The position numbers and the translations under genes were made by a program. The notes under the pieces are model-generated. The model saw nothing but the letters and a program-made list of their open reading frames with translations. It was not told the DNA's origin and did not search any database. A stretch of DNA of 64,000 nt, taken from assembly GCA_036676475.1 (NCBI GenBank), contig JAKFCU010000098.1, forward strand, positions 1-64,000. Reading direction: 5' to 3'. Numbering within the stretch: the stretch's first letter is position 1; every line of letters starts with the position of its first letter. Positions 8,103-16,075 of this stretch are shown one piece after another. The DNA comes from LC029 sp036676475. Its GTDB lineage: Bacteria > Bacillota > Bacilli > Aneurinibacillales > RAOX-1.

Positions 8103-9068
8103 ATGAAATTGAAACCTATAAGACTTCTCGTGTCGACGGCATTGATTTTCGTTTTGGCAGCGTGCGGAGCCAATGGCGAGTCAAAAGACGAGTATAAAGA
8201 ACCGGGGGTGCAAAAAGCAGAACCCATTACCAGCATCGAGCACATGCACGGGTTAACCTATTCCCAGGATGGAAAAATGTTATATATTGCCACCCATGAC
8301 GGCTTGATGCAGTCCAGTGTGGAGAGTAATTCTTGGAGCAGGGCTGGCAACTTGGTCATCGATCTCATGGGGTTCAATGTGAGAAGCGATGGAACGATGA
8401 TTACAAGCGGGCATCCTGGCCCAGGAATGGATCTTCCTCAGCCTCTAGGTGTCATGAAGAGCAAGGATCAGGGGAAATCGTGGGAACCTGTATCTCTCCA
8501 AGGAAAAATCGATTTTCATATACTTGTTCCCAATCCCAAACAACCTGACATCCTCTTTGGTCTAAATCAAATGGGCGAAGGAGAATACGGTGCAGGAATA
8601 TTCAAGAGTACGGATGGAGGGGTAAATTGGGAAAAAATTCTGCCACAGGGACTTCCAGAAGACTTACACAAAGTTCTTTCAATATACTCATATCCAAATC
8701 AGCCAGACACCCTGCTTGCCGGCACGGAAACAGGTCTCCTAAAGTCTGGGGATGCCGGTAAAACATGGATACCACTTGATGCAGGGCGAATTGTAACGGC
8801 GATGCAGTGGGTATCAAATACGGAAAACGATATTCTCGGATACGCAATAACGAAAGATGAACGCGGTCTGATGATTAGCAAAGATGGAGGATCAAAGTGG
8901 GAAAAGCTTGGCCTTGATTTAGGGGAGGATGCTATTTCCTACTTATCTATAAATCCGTCCAACCAACAACAAATGGCTGCAGCTACCTTTGGGAATTCAG
9001 TTTATGTCAGTCAAGATGGTGGAAAGGAATGGAATGCCATTATTGAAAAGGGAAAACCGAAGAAATAG
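8103..9068 (+). CDS. BNR/Asp-box propeller lipoprotein (F510_1955-type)
   Basis: A 321-residue lipoprotein with signal peptide and lipobox LAAC at about residue 22. Five Asp-box units (pattern SxDxGxxW) can be read: SKDQGKSW, STDGGVNW, SGDAGKTW, SKDGGSKW and SQDGGKEW. This gives a sialidase-like propeller. An early IEHMHGL motif is typical of the group annotated as F510_1955 family. GAGGAGG precedes ATG 8103, and TATAAT at 8059-8064 may be its -10 box. The family is often found beside copper or mercury resistance genes, but its activity has not been shown. Catalytic sialidase residues are not evident, so a hydrolase role is doubtful. Confidence 0.8.
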   Translation: MKLKPIRLLVSTALIFVLAACGANGESKDEYKEPGVQKAEPITSIEHMHGLTYSQDGKMLYIATHDGLMQSSVESNSWSRAGNLVIDLMGFNVRSDGTMITSGHPGPGMDLPQPLGVMKSKDQGKSWEPVSLQGKIDFHILVPNPKQPDILFGLNQMGEGEYGAGIFKSTDGGVNWEKILPQGLPEDLHKVLSIYSYPNQPDTLLAGTETGLLKSGDAGKTWIPLDAGRIVTAMQWVSNTENDILGYAITKDERGLMISKDGGSKWEKLGLDLGEDAISYLSINPSNQQQMAAATFGNSVYVSQDGGKEWNAIIEKGKPKK

Positions 9069-9142
9069 AAATCTTTGGTTTTCTTCATTATTTCTTCACA
9101 ATTTTAATTTAAACTGAAACAGAAAACTTATAGGAGGTTTAA

Positions 9143-10243
9143 ATGTTGAAAAAATATACCTTTTTAGCCCTTACCTTAATAGCAAGTATTTCTTTGGCAG
9201 CCTGCGGTAATACAGCTGACAATCAAGGTCAGGAACAGACAAATAATGCTGCGAAAACTGAACAACCTGCGAGTCCAGACACAAAAGAAGAACCAACGAA
9301 CAATGCTGAAACTTCTGTTTACTTTACTGCTAATGAAGGTGGAAGTATTTCAAAAATAGATGCTACAACGAATGAAGTGATTGATACGATTAAAGTCGAA
9401 GGTTCGGTTCACAATGTTCAGATATCACCTGATGGCAAAGTGTTAGGAGCTGTATTGGTTCCGAATATGGGCAAAGGCGAACATGGTGGCCATGGATCGA
9501 TGAAAATGAACGGATTTGCCTTGTTCTATGATGTAAAAACAAATGAATTACTTAAAAAAGTTGATGTTGGAGCTCATCCTGCCCATATCGTTTTTACCGG
9601 GAATAATAAATATGCCCTAGTTTCGAACAATGAAGACAACAGCGTTTCGGTTATTGATCTGGCTTCTTATCAAGTTACCCAAAGCATTTCAACTGGAAAA
9701 GGTCCACATGGTTTTAGGATTTCAGCAGATAGCAAAAATGCTTATATTGCCAATATGGGTGAAGATACGGTGAGTGTGATTGATTTAGAAACCATGAAGG
9801 AAACGAAAAAAATTAAAGTCGGACAAACGCCAGTTACAACGGGCGTAACATCAGATGGAACGACACTGGTAAGCACATTAAACAGTGAAAACTCATTAGC
9901 CATCGTAGACTTGGCTACCGATCAGACAGAAAAAATCCAAGTGGGTGAAGGTCCAGCCCAAGTTTACATTCAATCCGATGATAAATATGCTTTTGTAGCA
10001 AACCAAGGGACTGCTGAAAAGCCATCCAATAGTGTCTCTAAAGTGGATCTGGAAACCAAAAAAGTGGTGGCCACGATTGAAGTTGGGAAAGGTGCCCATG
10101 GAATCGTAACCAGCGATGATAACCAATTCGTGTACGTAACCAATATGTTCGATAATACCGTTAGTGTAATTGATAACAAAGATAATAAAGTGATTGCCAC
10201 AATTAACGTCGGTGAGGTACCGAACGGTATCTCGATAAGATGA
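9143..10243 (+). CDS. YVTN-family beta-propeller lipoprotein
   Basis: A 366-residue lipoprotein with lipobox LAAC at about residue 21 and a low-complexity linker. A YVTN-type propeller follows with repeated ISPDGK, VSVIDL and VGxxPxGI motifs. It aligns along its length with the propeller of the protein at 6298 (ANEGGSI, GSVHNVQISPDGK, VGAHPAHIV, ANMGEDTVSVID). It lacks the stalk domain and the Met/His insertion, having only a short GKGEHGGHGSMKMN loop there. GGAGG precedes ATG 9143. The two genes look like products of one duplication separated by the Asp-box lipoprotein gene. Confidence 0.85.
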   Translation: MLKKYTFLALTLIASISLAACGNTADNQGQEQTNNAAKTEQPASPDTKEEPTNNAETSVYFTANEGGSISKIDATTNEVIDTIKVEGSVHNVQISPDGKVLGAVLVPNMGKGEHGGHGSMKMNGFALFYDVKTNELLKKVDVGAHPAHIVFTGNNKYALVSNNEDNSVSVIDLASYQVTQSISTGKGPHGFRISADSKNAYIANMGEDTVSVIDLETMKETKKIKVGQTPVTTGVTSDGTTLVSTLNSENSLAIVDLATDQTEKIQVGEGPAQVYIQSDDKYAFVANQGTAEKPSNSVSKVDLETKKVVATIEVGKGAHGIVTSDDNQFVYVTNMFDNTVSVIDNKDNKVIATINVGEVPNGISIR

Positions 10244-10276
10244 GACCGTTAGGTCCAAATTATTTTTAACCAATGA

Positions 10277-10315
10277 AAACGGCGAACAACCGATTGGATT
10301 GTGTCGCCGTTTTTC
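10277..10315 (+). terminator. Rho-independent terminator
   Basis: AAACGGCGAACAA pairs with TTGTGTCGCCGTTT (one bulged base), followed by a T-run to 10314. It closes the propeller gene set and lies directly before repeat copy A1. Confidence 0.9.
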
Positions 10316-10319
10316 TTAC

Positions 10320-10369
10320 ACTTATCGGTCAAGTATTATACGCATAAGGCTACGCCAGTAGCTTTCTTA
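10320..10369 (+). repeat. Dispersed hairpin repeat, copy A1 (50 bp type)
   Basis: Typical copy: ACTTATCGG, TCAAG, TATTATACGCATA, a hairpin GCTAC-GCCA-GTAGC and a TTTCTTA end. It starts a few bases after a terminator T-run, in the gap between convergent genes. About 110 bases beyond it, up to 10479, show nothing else. Confidence 0.9.
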
Positions 10370-10479
10370 TGGCTATCTTGCCTTTGTTAGAGTATATACT
10401 TTCTTCATATTTCACTAGGTTTCATGGAATCTTCTGTGAATAGTGGTGCTGCGCCGCGGCATGGTTGGCTAACGGAGAG

Positions 10480-10818
10480 TTAATTATACCTGATGGTTAC
10501 GGGCGTACCAATGGGGACGATCTTCGCCAGTTCTAACACATCCTCGTTGAACATGCGAATGCATCCTTTGGAAACACGTTTCCCGATTGACCAAGGAGCG
10601 TTGGTTCCGTGTATCCCGTAATGAGGACGGCTAAGTCCCATCCACATGGCCCCGTAAGGTCCACCCGGATTAGGAGCCTTGTTGATGATAGTATATTGAC
10701 CCGTTGGCGTTTCGGAAAGTATCTTACCGATACCAACGGGAAATCCCCTGATCACCCGATTATTCTCCAGAAGATACAGCTGTCTCTTATTTAAAGACAC
10801 AATAATAGAATAGGCCAT
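10480..10818 (-). CDS. L,D-transpeptidase (YkuD domain)
   Basis: A 112-residue protein consisting almost only of a YkuD catalytic domain. The active-site block is HYGIHGTNAPWSIGKRVSKG followed by CIRM, with His and the nucleophilic Cys of SKGCIRM. Such enzymes make 3-3 peptidoglycan cross-links or act in spores. There is no LysM domain or signal peptide, unlike the B. subtilis YkuD protein, which has LysM. I chose ATG 10818 (MAYSIIV) because AGGGG is 8-9 bases upstream; the GTG three codons earlier overlaps the ribosome site. It is a single gene convergent with the propeller operon. Confidence 0.88.
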   Translation of the reverse strand: MAYSIIVSLNKRQLYLLENNRVIRGFPVGIGKILSETPTGQYTIINKAPNPGGPYGAMWMGLSRPHYGIHGTNAPWSIGKRVSKGCIRMFNEDVLELAKIVPIGTPVTIRYN

Positions 10819-10875
10819 TTGCTTCACCCCTTGTCTATGCTATTCAGAAGCGGGGTGAAACGATCCAATCTTGCA

Positions 10876-11733
10876 TCAAGATTCCACTAAAGACTTCTTA
10901 TTTTCATCATGAGTAAAGCCCTCACCCAATACCTCGTAAACATCGTTCACGATGATGAAGGCGTAGGGATCCACTTCATGGACAAGGTTTTTTAAGCGGA
11001 TCATCTCATTGCGGCTTACTACACAGTACAGAACATCTCTTTGAACTCCCGTCCAGCCTCCACGGCCATTTAAGAGGGTGGCCCCTCTTTCCATCTCGGT
11101 CATGATTTTCTTGGCAATTTCCTGATTATCATCTGAGATAATCGTAATTGCTTTTGCGGCATAAGACCCTTCTTGGACAAAATCGATGACTCGCGCCCCG
11201 ATAAAGACAGCGACTAGTGTATACATGGCCCCTGTGAGGTCTAAATAGATTAAGGAGAGGCAAATCACCAGAAAGTCAGCCAAAAACATCACCCGTCCAA
11301 TACTCCAACCTTTATATTTGTTTAATACACGGGCGATGATATCTACTCCACCGGTCGTTCCACCAAAGCGGAAAATGATGCCCAACCCCACCCCTAACGA
11401 CACGCCAGCGTATAGAGAAGCGAGTAAGGAATCTTCTAATGGAAGCCGCATATTCCTAAATACAGTAAGGAAGAAAGAGAGGGACAGGGTACCAATCACC
11501 GTATAGATTAGAGAAATCCGGCCTAGCACTTTCCAACCAAGAAACAATAAGGGAAGATTGATTATCAGATTGACCAATCCGGCGTCCCAATTAAATATGA
11601 ACTTGAGAAGGATGGCGATACCGGTTATCCCCCCTTCTGCTAAATTGTTGGCGATATTAAAATAATTAATCCCAAAACCCATCATAGCGGAGCCGAAGAT
11701 GATGGCTATAATATTTTTTATTCGACTTTTCAT
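10876..11733 (-). CDS. YitT-family membrane protein (DUF161 + DUF2179)
   Basis: A 285-residue protein with five to six membrane helices in the first 200 residues (FGINYFNIANNLAEGGITG and FRFGGTTGGVDIIARVL are characteristic). A cytoplasmic DUF2179 domain follows (GATLLNGRGGWTG, VLYCVVSRNE, DPYAFIIVNDVYEVLGEGF). B. subtilis has a YitT paralogue (YpjC) at the equivalent place next to ypjD, so this is probably its counterpart. ATG 11733 follows AGGTG with a 5-base spacer. It is divergent from ypjD. The function of the family is unknown. Confidence 0.88.
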   Translation of the reverse strand: MKSRIKNIIAIIFGSAMMGFGINYFNIANNLAEGGITGIAILLKFIFNWDAGLVNLIINLPLLFLGWKVLGRISLIYTVIGTLSLSFFLTVFRNMRLPLEDSLLASLYAGVSLGVGLGIIFRFGGTTGGVDIIARVLNKYKGWSIGRVMFLADFLVICLSLIYLDLTGAMYTLVAVFIGARVIDFVQEGSYAAKAITIISDDNQEIAKKIMTEMERGATLLNGRGGWTGVQRDVLYCVVSRNEMIRLKNLVHEVDPYAFIIVNDVYEVLGEGFTHDENKKSLVES

Positions 11734-11874
11734 GGCATCACCTATCTCATACAAAGGATAATCTCAGCATTCTCTAATATTACCTAGTATAGACTAGTAA
11801 TGTCCAGGAGATAGGTGAAAGACAAAGCTTCGTGGTATAATGTTGGTTATATGAATAAGAAAGGAAGGAAATGG

Positions 11875-12225
11875 ATGTCAGAACCAATGACAATCAAAGG
11901 GATGCAGGAACAGGTGGATGAATACATTTCCCAGTTCAAAGAAGGTTACTTTAGTCCCTTAGCCTTGATGGCTAGATTGACAGAAGAAGCAGGGGAACTA
12001 GCACGGGAAATCAACCATCATTATGGAGAAAAGCCGAAGCGAGCGGATGAAGAAGAAAACAGCATCGAGATGGAGTTGGCGGATTGCTTGTTTATTCTTA
12101 CCTGTTTTGCTAACTCTCTCGATATTGATTTAGAGGAAGCCTTCCATAAAATGATGCATAAGTTTAATACACGAGATGCCAATCGATGGACCAGAATCGA
12201 TCAGGAAACAGACGAACAGCCATAA
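11875..12225 (+). CDS. ypjD: MazG-like nucleotide pyrophosphohydrolase YpjD
   Basis: A 116-residue all-alpha NTP-PPase. The metal-binding pattern is visible as LTEEAGELAREIN and MELADCLFIL (ExxE and ExxD pairs). The central FKEGYFSPLALMARL and terminal HKFNTRDANRWTR agree closely with the Bacillus YpjD family. Such enzymes hydrolyse nucleoside triphosphates to monophosphates and may clear damaged nucleotides. The start is ATG 11875 after AGGAAGGA. A TATAAT at 11837-11842 may be its -10 box. It heads the conserved order ypjD...dapB-mgsA-bshB1-bshA-cca-birA. Confidence 0.9.
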   Translation: MSEPMTIKGMQEQVDEYISQFKEGYFSPLALMARLTEEAGELAREINHHYGEKPKRADEEENSIEMELADCLFILTCFANSLDIDLEEAFHKMMHKFNTRDANRWTRIDQETDEQP

Positions 12226-12364
12226 ACGAAGAAGCCCTGAGTTGCTTTCCAATCCCTATGGATTCCTGTATAATTTGAAAAATAAGATAGGAACACGCAT
12301 GAAGTAGGCTGTACATATACTGTAGCATGATTGTAACATTCTTCGGTTAAAGGAATGTGAGGCC

Positions 12365-12871
12365 ATGAATGCAGGAAAGGAGTTCATCAAGGAAGCCTAT
12401 CGCGCCATCTTTCAAAAGGATTATCAGCGAGCCATCGACCTTTTTAAAAAGGCTATCAGCCGTGATTCGAACAACCCTACCTTTTACTATAAATTATCCG
12501 TTACTTATGCCCGGAATAACAATTTAAAAGAAGCGGTTGCCGCGATCAAGCAGGCCTTAGCGCTTCGCCCTCATGATCCTGTGTTTCAACAACACCTAGA
12601 CATGTTAAAGGGCAGGCAATTGGCAAAGGAAGCATGGATGCAAATTCAGAAGGGTTTGGAAGCAGACCGTGTATTTCCGCTTTTGGATGAATCGATTCGT
12701 TTGGATCCGATCAATTCACAAACTCGTCTGCTTTATGCATGGCTGTTAAAAGAACAGGGGAAAACGAAAGATGGAATGAACGTATTAAATGAGCTTTTGG
12801 CCATTGATCCATGGCATCGGGAAGCGAAGGACCTATTAAGAGCTTGGGATATACTAGAAGATCGAAAGTAA
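12365..12871 (+). CDS. Tetratricopeptide repeat protein
   Basis: A 168-residue soluble protein with about four TPR units (for example DYQRAIDLFKKAISRDSNNP, NNLKEAVAAIKQALALRPHD, GMNVLNELLAIDPWHREAK). It is presumably a protein-interaction scaffold; no partner can be named. ATG 12365 lies 4 bases after a GAGG. It ends 14 bases before dapB, so the two are probably co-transcribed. A weak promoter with TATAAT near 12270 lies upstream. Confidence 0.8.
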   Translation: MNAGKEFIKEAYRAIFQKDYQRAIDLFKKAISRDSNNPTFYYKLSVTYARNNNLKEAVAAIKQALALRPHDPVFQQHLDMLKGRQLAKEAWMQIQKGLEADRVFPLLDESIRLDPINSQTRLLYAWLLKEQGKTKDGMNVLNELLAIDPWHREAKDLLRAWDILEDRK

Positions 12872-12885
12872 AGGAGCAAGAGAAG

Positions 12886-13665
12886 ATGATACGCGTCGCA
12901 ATAGCAGGTTCTAAAGGTAGAATGGGCCAAGAAGTGGTCAAGATGGTGAATGAAGACCCCGAATTGGAGTTAGTAGTAGAGATAGGCTCTGCCAAAGGGG
13001 GAGTAGAGGGTTCTCAGCAACAGGGAGTCCCTTTTCTCTCTTCTTTAGATGAGGCACTTCTTCAATATAAACCGGATGTTCTCGTGGATTTCACGACCCC
13101 TCAGTCCGTAAAACAAAATATGGAGCTTGCCCTCCTCCATGGGGTCCGACCTGTGGTTGGAACCACGGGTTTTTCTCCGGAAGACATTGAAAGATTGGAC
13201 AAGCTATGTCAGGAAAAGAAGCTGGGAGCCATCATTGCTCCGAATTTTGCCATTGGTGCGATTCTGATGATGAAATTTGCACGAGTTGCCGCACGGTATA
13301 TGCCTCATGTGGAAATTATCGAGCTGCATCATGATAAAAAGCTGGATGCCCCATCAGGAACCGCCATCAAAACAGCAGAGTTGATCCAGCAGACCAGACA
13401 GGAGCTGAAGCAAGGTCATCCTCAGGAAGAAGAAGTCATCGAAGGGGCTCGTGGGGGATATTATCAGGGGTTCCGTATCCACAGTGTTCGTCTTCCTGGA
13501 TTAGTGGCTCATCAAGAGGTTCTTTTTGGTCATACCGGTCAGACTTTAAGCATACGCCATGACTCATTGAATCGTGAATCCTTTATGCCGGGTGTGAATC
13601 TAGCCATTAAGAAAGTGATGGGAATGGACCGATTAGTATATGGATTAGAACATGTTATGGATTAA
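12886..13665 (+). CDS. dapB: 4-hydroxy-tetrahydrodipicolinate reductase
   Basis: A 259-residue enzyme of the diaminopimelate/lysine pathway, needed for peptidoglycan and, through dipicolinate, for spores. The NAD(P)H-binding motif is GSKGRMGQEV at residues 8-17. The substrate-binding signature ELHHDKKLDAPSGTA is present, with the catalytic His pair and Lys, as is VDFTTP. Length is close to the usual 265-270. ATG 12886 follows AAAGGAGC. It lies in a conserved run with mgsA, bshB1 and bshA. Confidence 0.96.
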   Translation: MIRVAIAGSKGRMGQEVVKMVNEDPELELVVEIGSAKGGVEGSQQQGVPFLSSLDEALLQYKPDVLVDFTTPQSVKQNMELALLHGVRPVVGTTGFSPEDIERLDKLCQEKKLGAIIAPNFAIGAILMMKFARVAARYMPHVEIIELHHDKKLDAPSGTAIKTAELIQQTRQELKQGHPQEEEVIEGARGGYYQGFRIHSVRLPGLVAHQEVLFGHTGQTLSIRHDSLNRESFMPGVNLAIKKVMGMDRLVYGLEHVMD

Positions 13666-13692
13666 GGGATAATTGGTTAAGGGGGAGAAGAC

Positions 13693-14103
13693 TTGAAGAT
13701 CGCCTTAATTGCTCACGATAAAAAGAAAACGGAACTGGTCAATTTTATGATTGCCTATGAGCATATATTTAGTGAACATACGTTGTATTCGACAGGCACC
13801 ACGGGGATAAGGATTATGGATGCGACCAACTTGGAAATCCTTCGTCTTGCCTCCGGCCCCCTTGGCGGGGACCAACAGATTGGGGCCTTAATTACAACGG
13901 GTGATTTGGACTTGATTCTCTTTTTCCGCGATCCATTGACTGCCCAACCTCATGAGCCAGATGTAAGTGCCTTGCTGCGCCTCTGCGACGTTTACGGAAT
14001 TCCATTAGCAACCAACGTGGCAACCGCAGAATTATTGATTAAAGCGGTGGAGCAAGGTTTTTTTTCCTGGCGGGAGGTTGCACAAAAATATAGAGGAGAA
14101 TAG
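13693..14103 (+). CDS. mgsA: Methylglyoxal synthase
   Basis: A 136-residue enzyme converting dihydroxyacetone phosphate to methylglyoxal, a bypass of lower glycolysis. Family signatures visible are IALIAHDKKK, YSTGTTG, SGPLGGDQQIGA, the catalytic Asp in TGDLDLILFFRDP, and HEPDVSALLRLCDVYGIP. It starts with TTG 13693 after GGGGGAG. It is placed between dapB and bshB1 as in B. subtilis, where methylglyoxal and bacillithiol are functionally linked because bacillithiol helps detoxify methylglyoxal. Confidence 0.96.
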   Translation: MKIALIAHDKKKTELVNFMIAYEHIFSEHTLYSTGTTGIRIMDATNLEILRLASGPLGGDQQIGALITTGDLDLILFFRDPLTAQPHEPDVSALLRLCDVYGIPLATNVATAELLIKAVEQGFFSWREVAQKYRGE

Positions 14104-14107
14104 GAAT

Positions 14108-14797
14108 ATGCCGATTGACATATTAGCCTTTGGAGCACATGCGGACGATATTGAGATTGGTGCGGCAGGAACTTTGCTTAAACACGCTAACGCAGGCCAG
14201 TCCATTGTTTTATGTGATTTAACCAAAGCTGAGCTCTCTTCGAATGGGGATGTGTTCACCCGATTACAAGAGGCAGAAACCGCGAAACGTCGTATTAAGG
14301 CAAAGGAAAGAATTCAACTTGACCTGGGTGACAGGAACCTTCTCCTATCCGATGCGCCTATTCGAGCTCTGGTGGAGGTCATTCGCAAGCACCAACCGCG
14401 AATCATTCTTGCCCCGTATTGGGAGGATCGCCATCCGGATCACGAGCATTGCAGCCGACTCGTCCGGGAAGCGGTGTTCAGCGCAGGCATTCGGAATTAT
14501 GCACCGGAAGCAGGAGAGGGACATAAGGCTTTATCGGTTTATTATTATTTTATCAATAATTTTGTTGAACCAGATGTTTGTGTGGATGTGACGGCTGTCT
14601 ATGATGGGAAAATGGATATTTTGCAAAGCTACGAAAGCCAGTTTCAGCCGGCCGATGGTCGAGTGGTAACGCCCTTGAACACCGGTTATTTTGAACAAAT
14701 CAGGAGTCGGGAATATGGATTTGGCCGGAATATAGGAACGGTTTTTGCGGAGGGCTTTAAGGTTCGAGGACCCATTGCGAAAGATTATTTAGGTTGA
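14108..14797 (+). CDS. bshB1: Bacillithiol biosynthesis deacetylase BshB1
   Basis: A 229-residue zinc-dependent deacetylase of the PIG-L/LmbE family that removes the acetyl group from GlcNAc-malate in bacillithiol synthesis. Zinc ligands are in FGAHADDIEIG (His and Asp) and DRHPDHEHC. The C-terminal NTGYFEQIRSREYGFGRNIG is typical of BshB1. ATG 14108 has its GAGGAG inside the end of mgsA. BshA follows after 11 bases. Confidence 0.95.
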   Translation: MPIDILAFGAHADDIEIGAAGTLLKHANAGQSIVLCDLTKAELSSNGDVFTRLQEAETAKRRIKAKERIQLDLGDRNLLLSDAPIRALVEVIRKHQPRIILAPYWEDRHPDHEHCSRLVREAVFSAGIRNYAPEAGEGHKALSVYYYFINNFVEPDVCVDVTAVYDGKMDILQSYESQFQPADGRVVTPLNTGYFEQIRSREYGFGRNIGTVFAEGFKVRGPIAKDYLG

Positions 14798-14808
14798 GAG
14801 GATGTAAC

Positions 14809-15948
14809 ATGAGAATAGGAATCACCTGTTATCCAACGGTCGGCGGCTCAGGAGTCGTAGCTACCGAATTAGGAAAGCTATTGGCAGAGCGGGGGCATAT
14901 CGTACATTTTATCACCTCGGATATGCCTTTTCGGCTGGGGAAATTTCACAAAAATATTTACTATCATGAAGTCGAAGTGAATGGATATGATTTATTTCGC
15001 TATCCGCCCTATGATTTATCTTTAGCAAGCAGGATGGCTGAAGTGGCCAAAACGGAAAAACTCGATGTCCTTCATGTCCATTATGCCATTCCTCACGCAA
15101 TTAGTGCTTACTTAGCCAAACAAATGGTAGGGAATCATTTGAAGGTGGTCACTACGCTTCATGGAACGGATATTACGGTGCTAGGATATGACCGATCCCT
15201 AAATGATATCATTCGTTTCGGGATTGAGCAAAGCGACTGTGTCACGGCCGTTTCCCAGGATCTAATCGATCAAACCCATAAGCTATTAGGGGTTAGAAGG
15301 TCCATTGAAAAGGTATATAACTTTGTCGATAAACGAGAGTACTATCCCATCGATATGTCCGAATATAAACGGGAATTGGCCCCCAATGGGGAGAAGATTC
15401 TCATCCATGTCTCTAATTTTAGACCGGTGAAGAGAACACAAGATGTGGTACGCATTTTTGATCTTGTTCGGCGGCGGCACCCTGCCAAATTACTGTTCAT
15501 TGGGGAAGGGCCAGAAACCCCTCTCACTCGACAGATGGTTGCTGAATTAGGTTTGAAGAAGGATGTGCGTTTTTTGGGAAAACAAGATAATCTGGCTAGC
15601 ATTTATTCTCTGGCAGATATTCTTTTGCTAACCTCTGAGAAGGAAAGCTTCGGGTTAGTGGCACTTGAGTCAATGGCTTGCGGTAAGCCTGTCGTAGCAA
15701 CAAGGGCTGGCGGGTTACCTGAGGTTGTAGAAGATGGAGTGACCGGTTTTCTAAGGCCGATTGGTGATATTGAAGGGATGGCTGAAAAAGTAATAGAGCT
15801 GATCAAAGATGACCAACTCTATCTGACTTTTTCCCAAAACTCTTTGGACCGTGCCTATCATGAGTTCTGCCAAGAAAAAATCACTCGGCAATATGAAGAA
15901 ATTTATCGCCGTTTGTGTACGGAGAAAGCGGATAGCAGCCAATCTTAA
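14809..15948 (+). CDS. bshA: L-malate glycosyltransferase BshA (bacillithiol)
   Basis: A 379-residue GT4 glycosyltransferase of GT-B fold that joins GlcNAc from UDP-GlcNAc to L-malate, the first bacillithiol step. Signatures are ITCYPTVGGSGVVATELG, HVHYAIPHAI, TTLHGTDITVLG, and the C-terminal nucleotide-binding block EKESFGLVALESMACG. Length fits the family. ATG 14809 follows GAGAGG. An upstream TTG overlapping bshB1 has no spaced ribosome site. It forms an operon with mgsA and bshB1. Confidence 0.96.
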   Translation: MRIGITCYPTVGGSGVVATELGKLLAERGHIVHFITSDMPFRLGKFHKNIYYHEVEVNGYDLFRYPPYDLSLASRMAEVAKTEKLDVLHVHYAIPHAISAYLAKQMVGNHLKVVTTLHGTDITVLGYDRSLNDIIRFGIEQSDCVTAVSQDLIDQTHKLLGVRRSIEKVYNFVDKREYYPIDMSEYKRELAPNGEKILIHVSNFRPVKRTQDVVRIFDLVRRRHPAKLLFIGEGPETPLTRQMVAELGLKKDVRFLGKQDNLASIYSLADILLLTSEKESFGLVALESMACGKPVVATRAGGLPEVVEDGVTGFLRPIGDIEGMAEKVIELIKDDQLYLTFSQNSLDRAYHEFCQEKITRQYEEIYRRLCTEKADSSQS

Positions 15949-16019
15949 TGCTCATTTTTATCCCCCAGGGTTTGGAACAGCATGGAGATTAATACCATAA
16001 TCCCCGTGAACAAGCGCAT
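15945..16019 (-). CDS. Predicted 24-residue hydrophobic protein
   Basis: On the reverse strand a perfect GGAGGTGG ribosome site lies 7 bases before ATG 16019. The frame codes for 24 residues: a charged start (MRLF), a hydrophobic core (TGIMVLISMLFQTLG) and a DKNEH tail. The stop TAA overlaps the stop region of bshA on the other strand. It occupies almost all of the bshA-cca gap. It could be a small membrane peptide, perhaps of sporulation. No family is recognised. Confidence 0.45.
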   Translation of the reverse strand: MRLFTGIMVLISMLFQTLGDKNEH

Positions 16020-16075
16020 GCGTCCACCTCCAATTCTATTTACTATATTCCGCCTAGGGGTGGGAGGTTTATGCT

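Noticed and set aside
8103..9068. True sialidase or glycosyl hydrolase
   Set aside because: Asp-boxes show the propeller fold only; the catalytic Arg triad, Tyr and Glu of sialidases are not evident.
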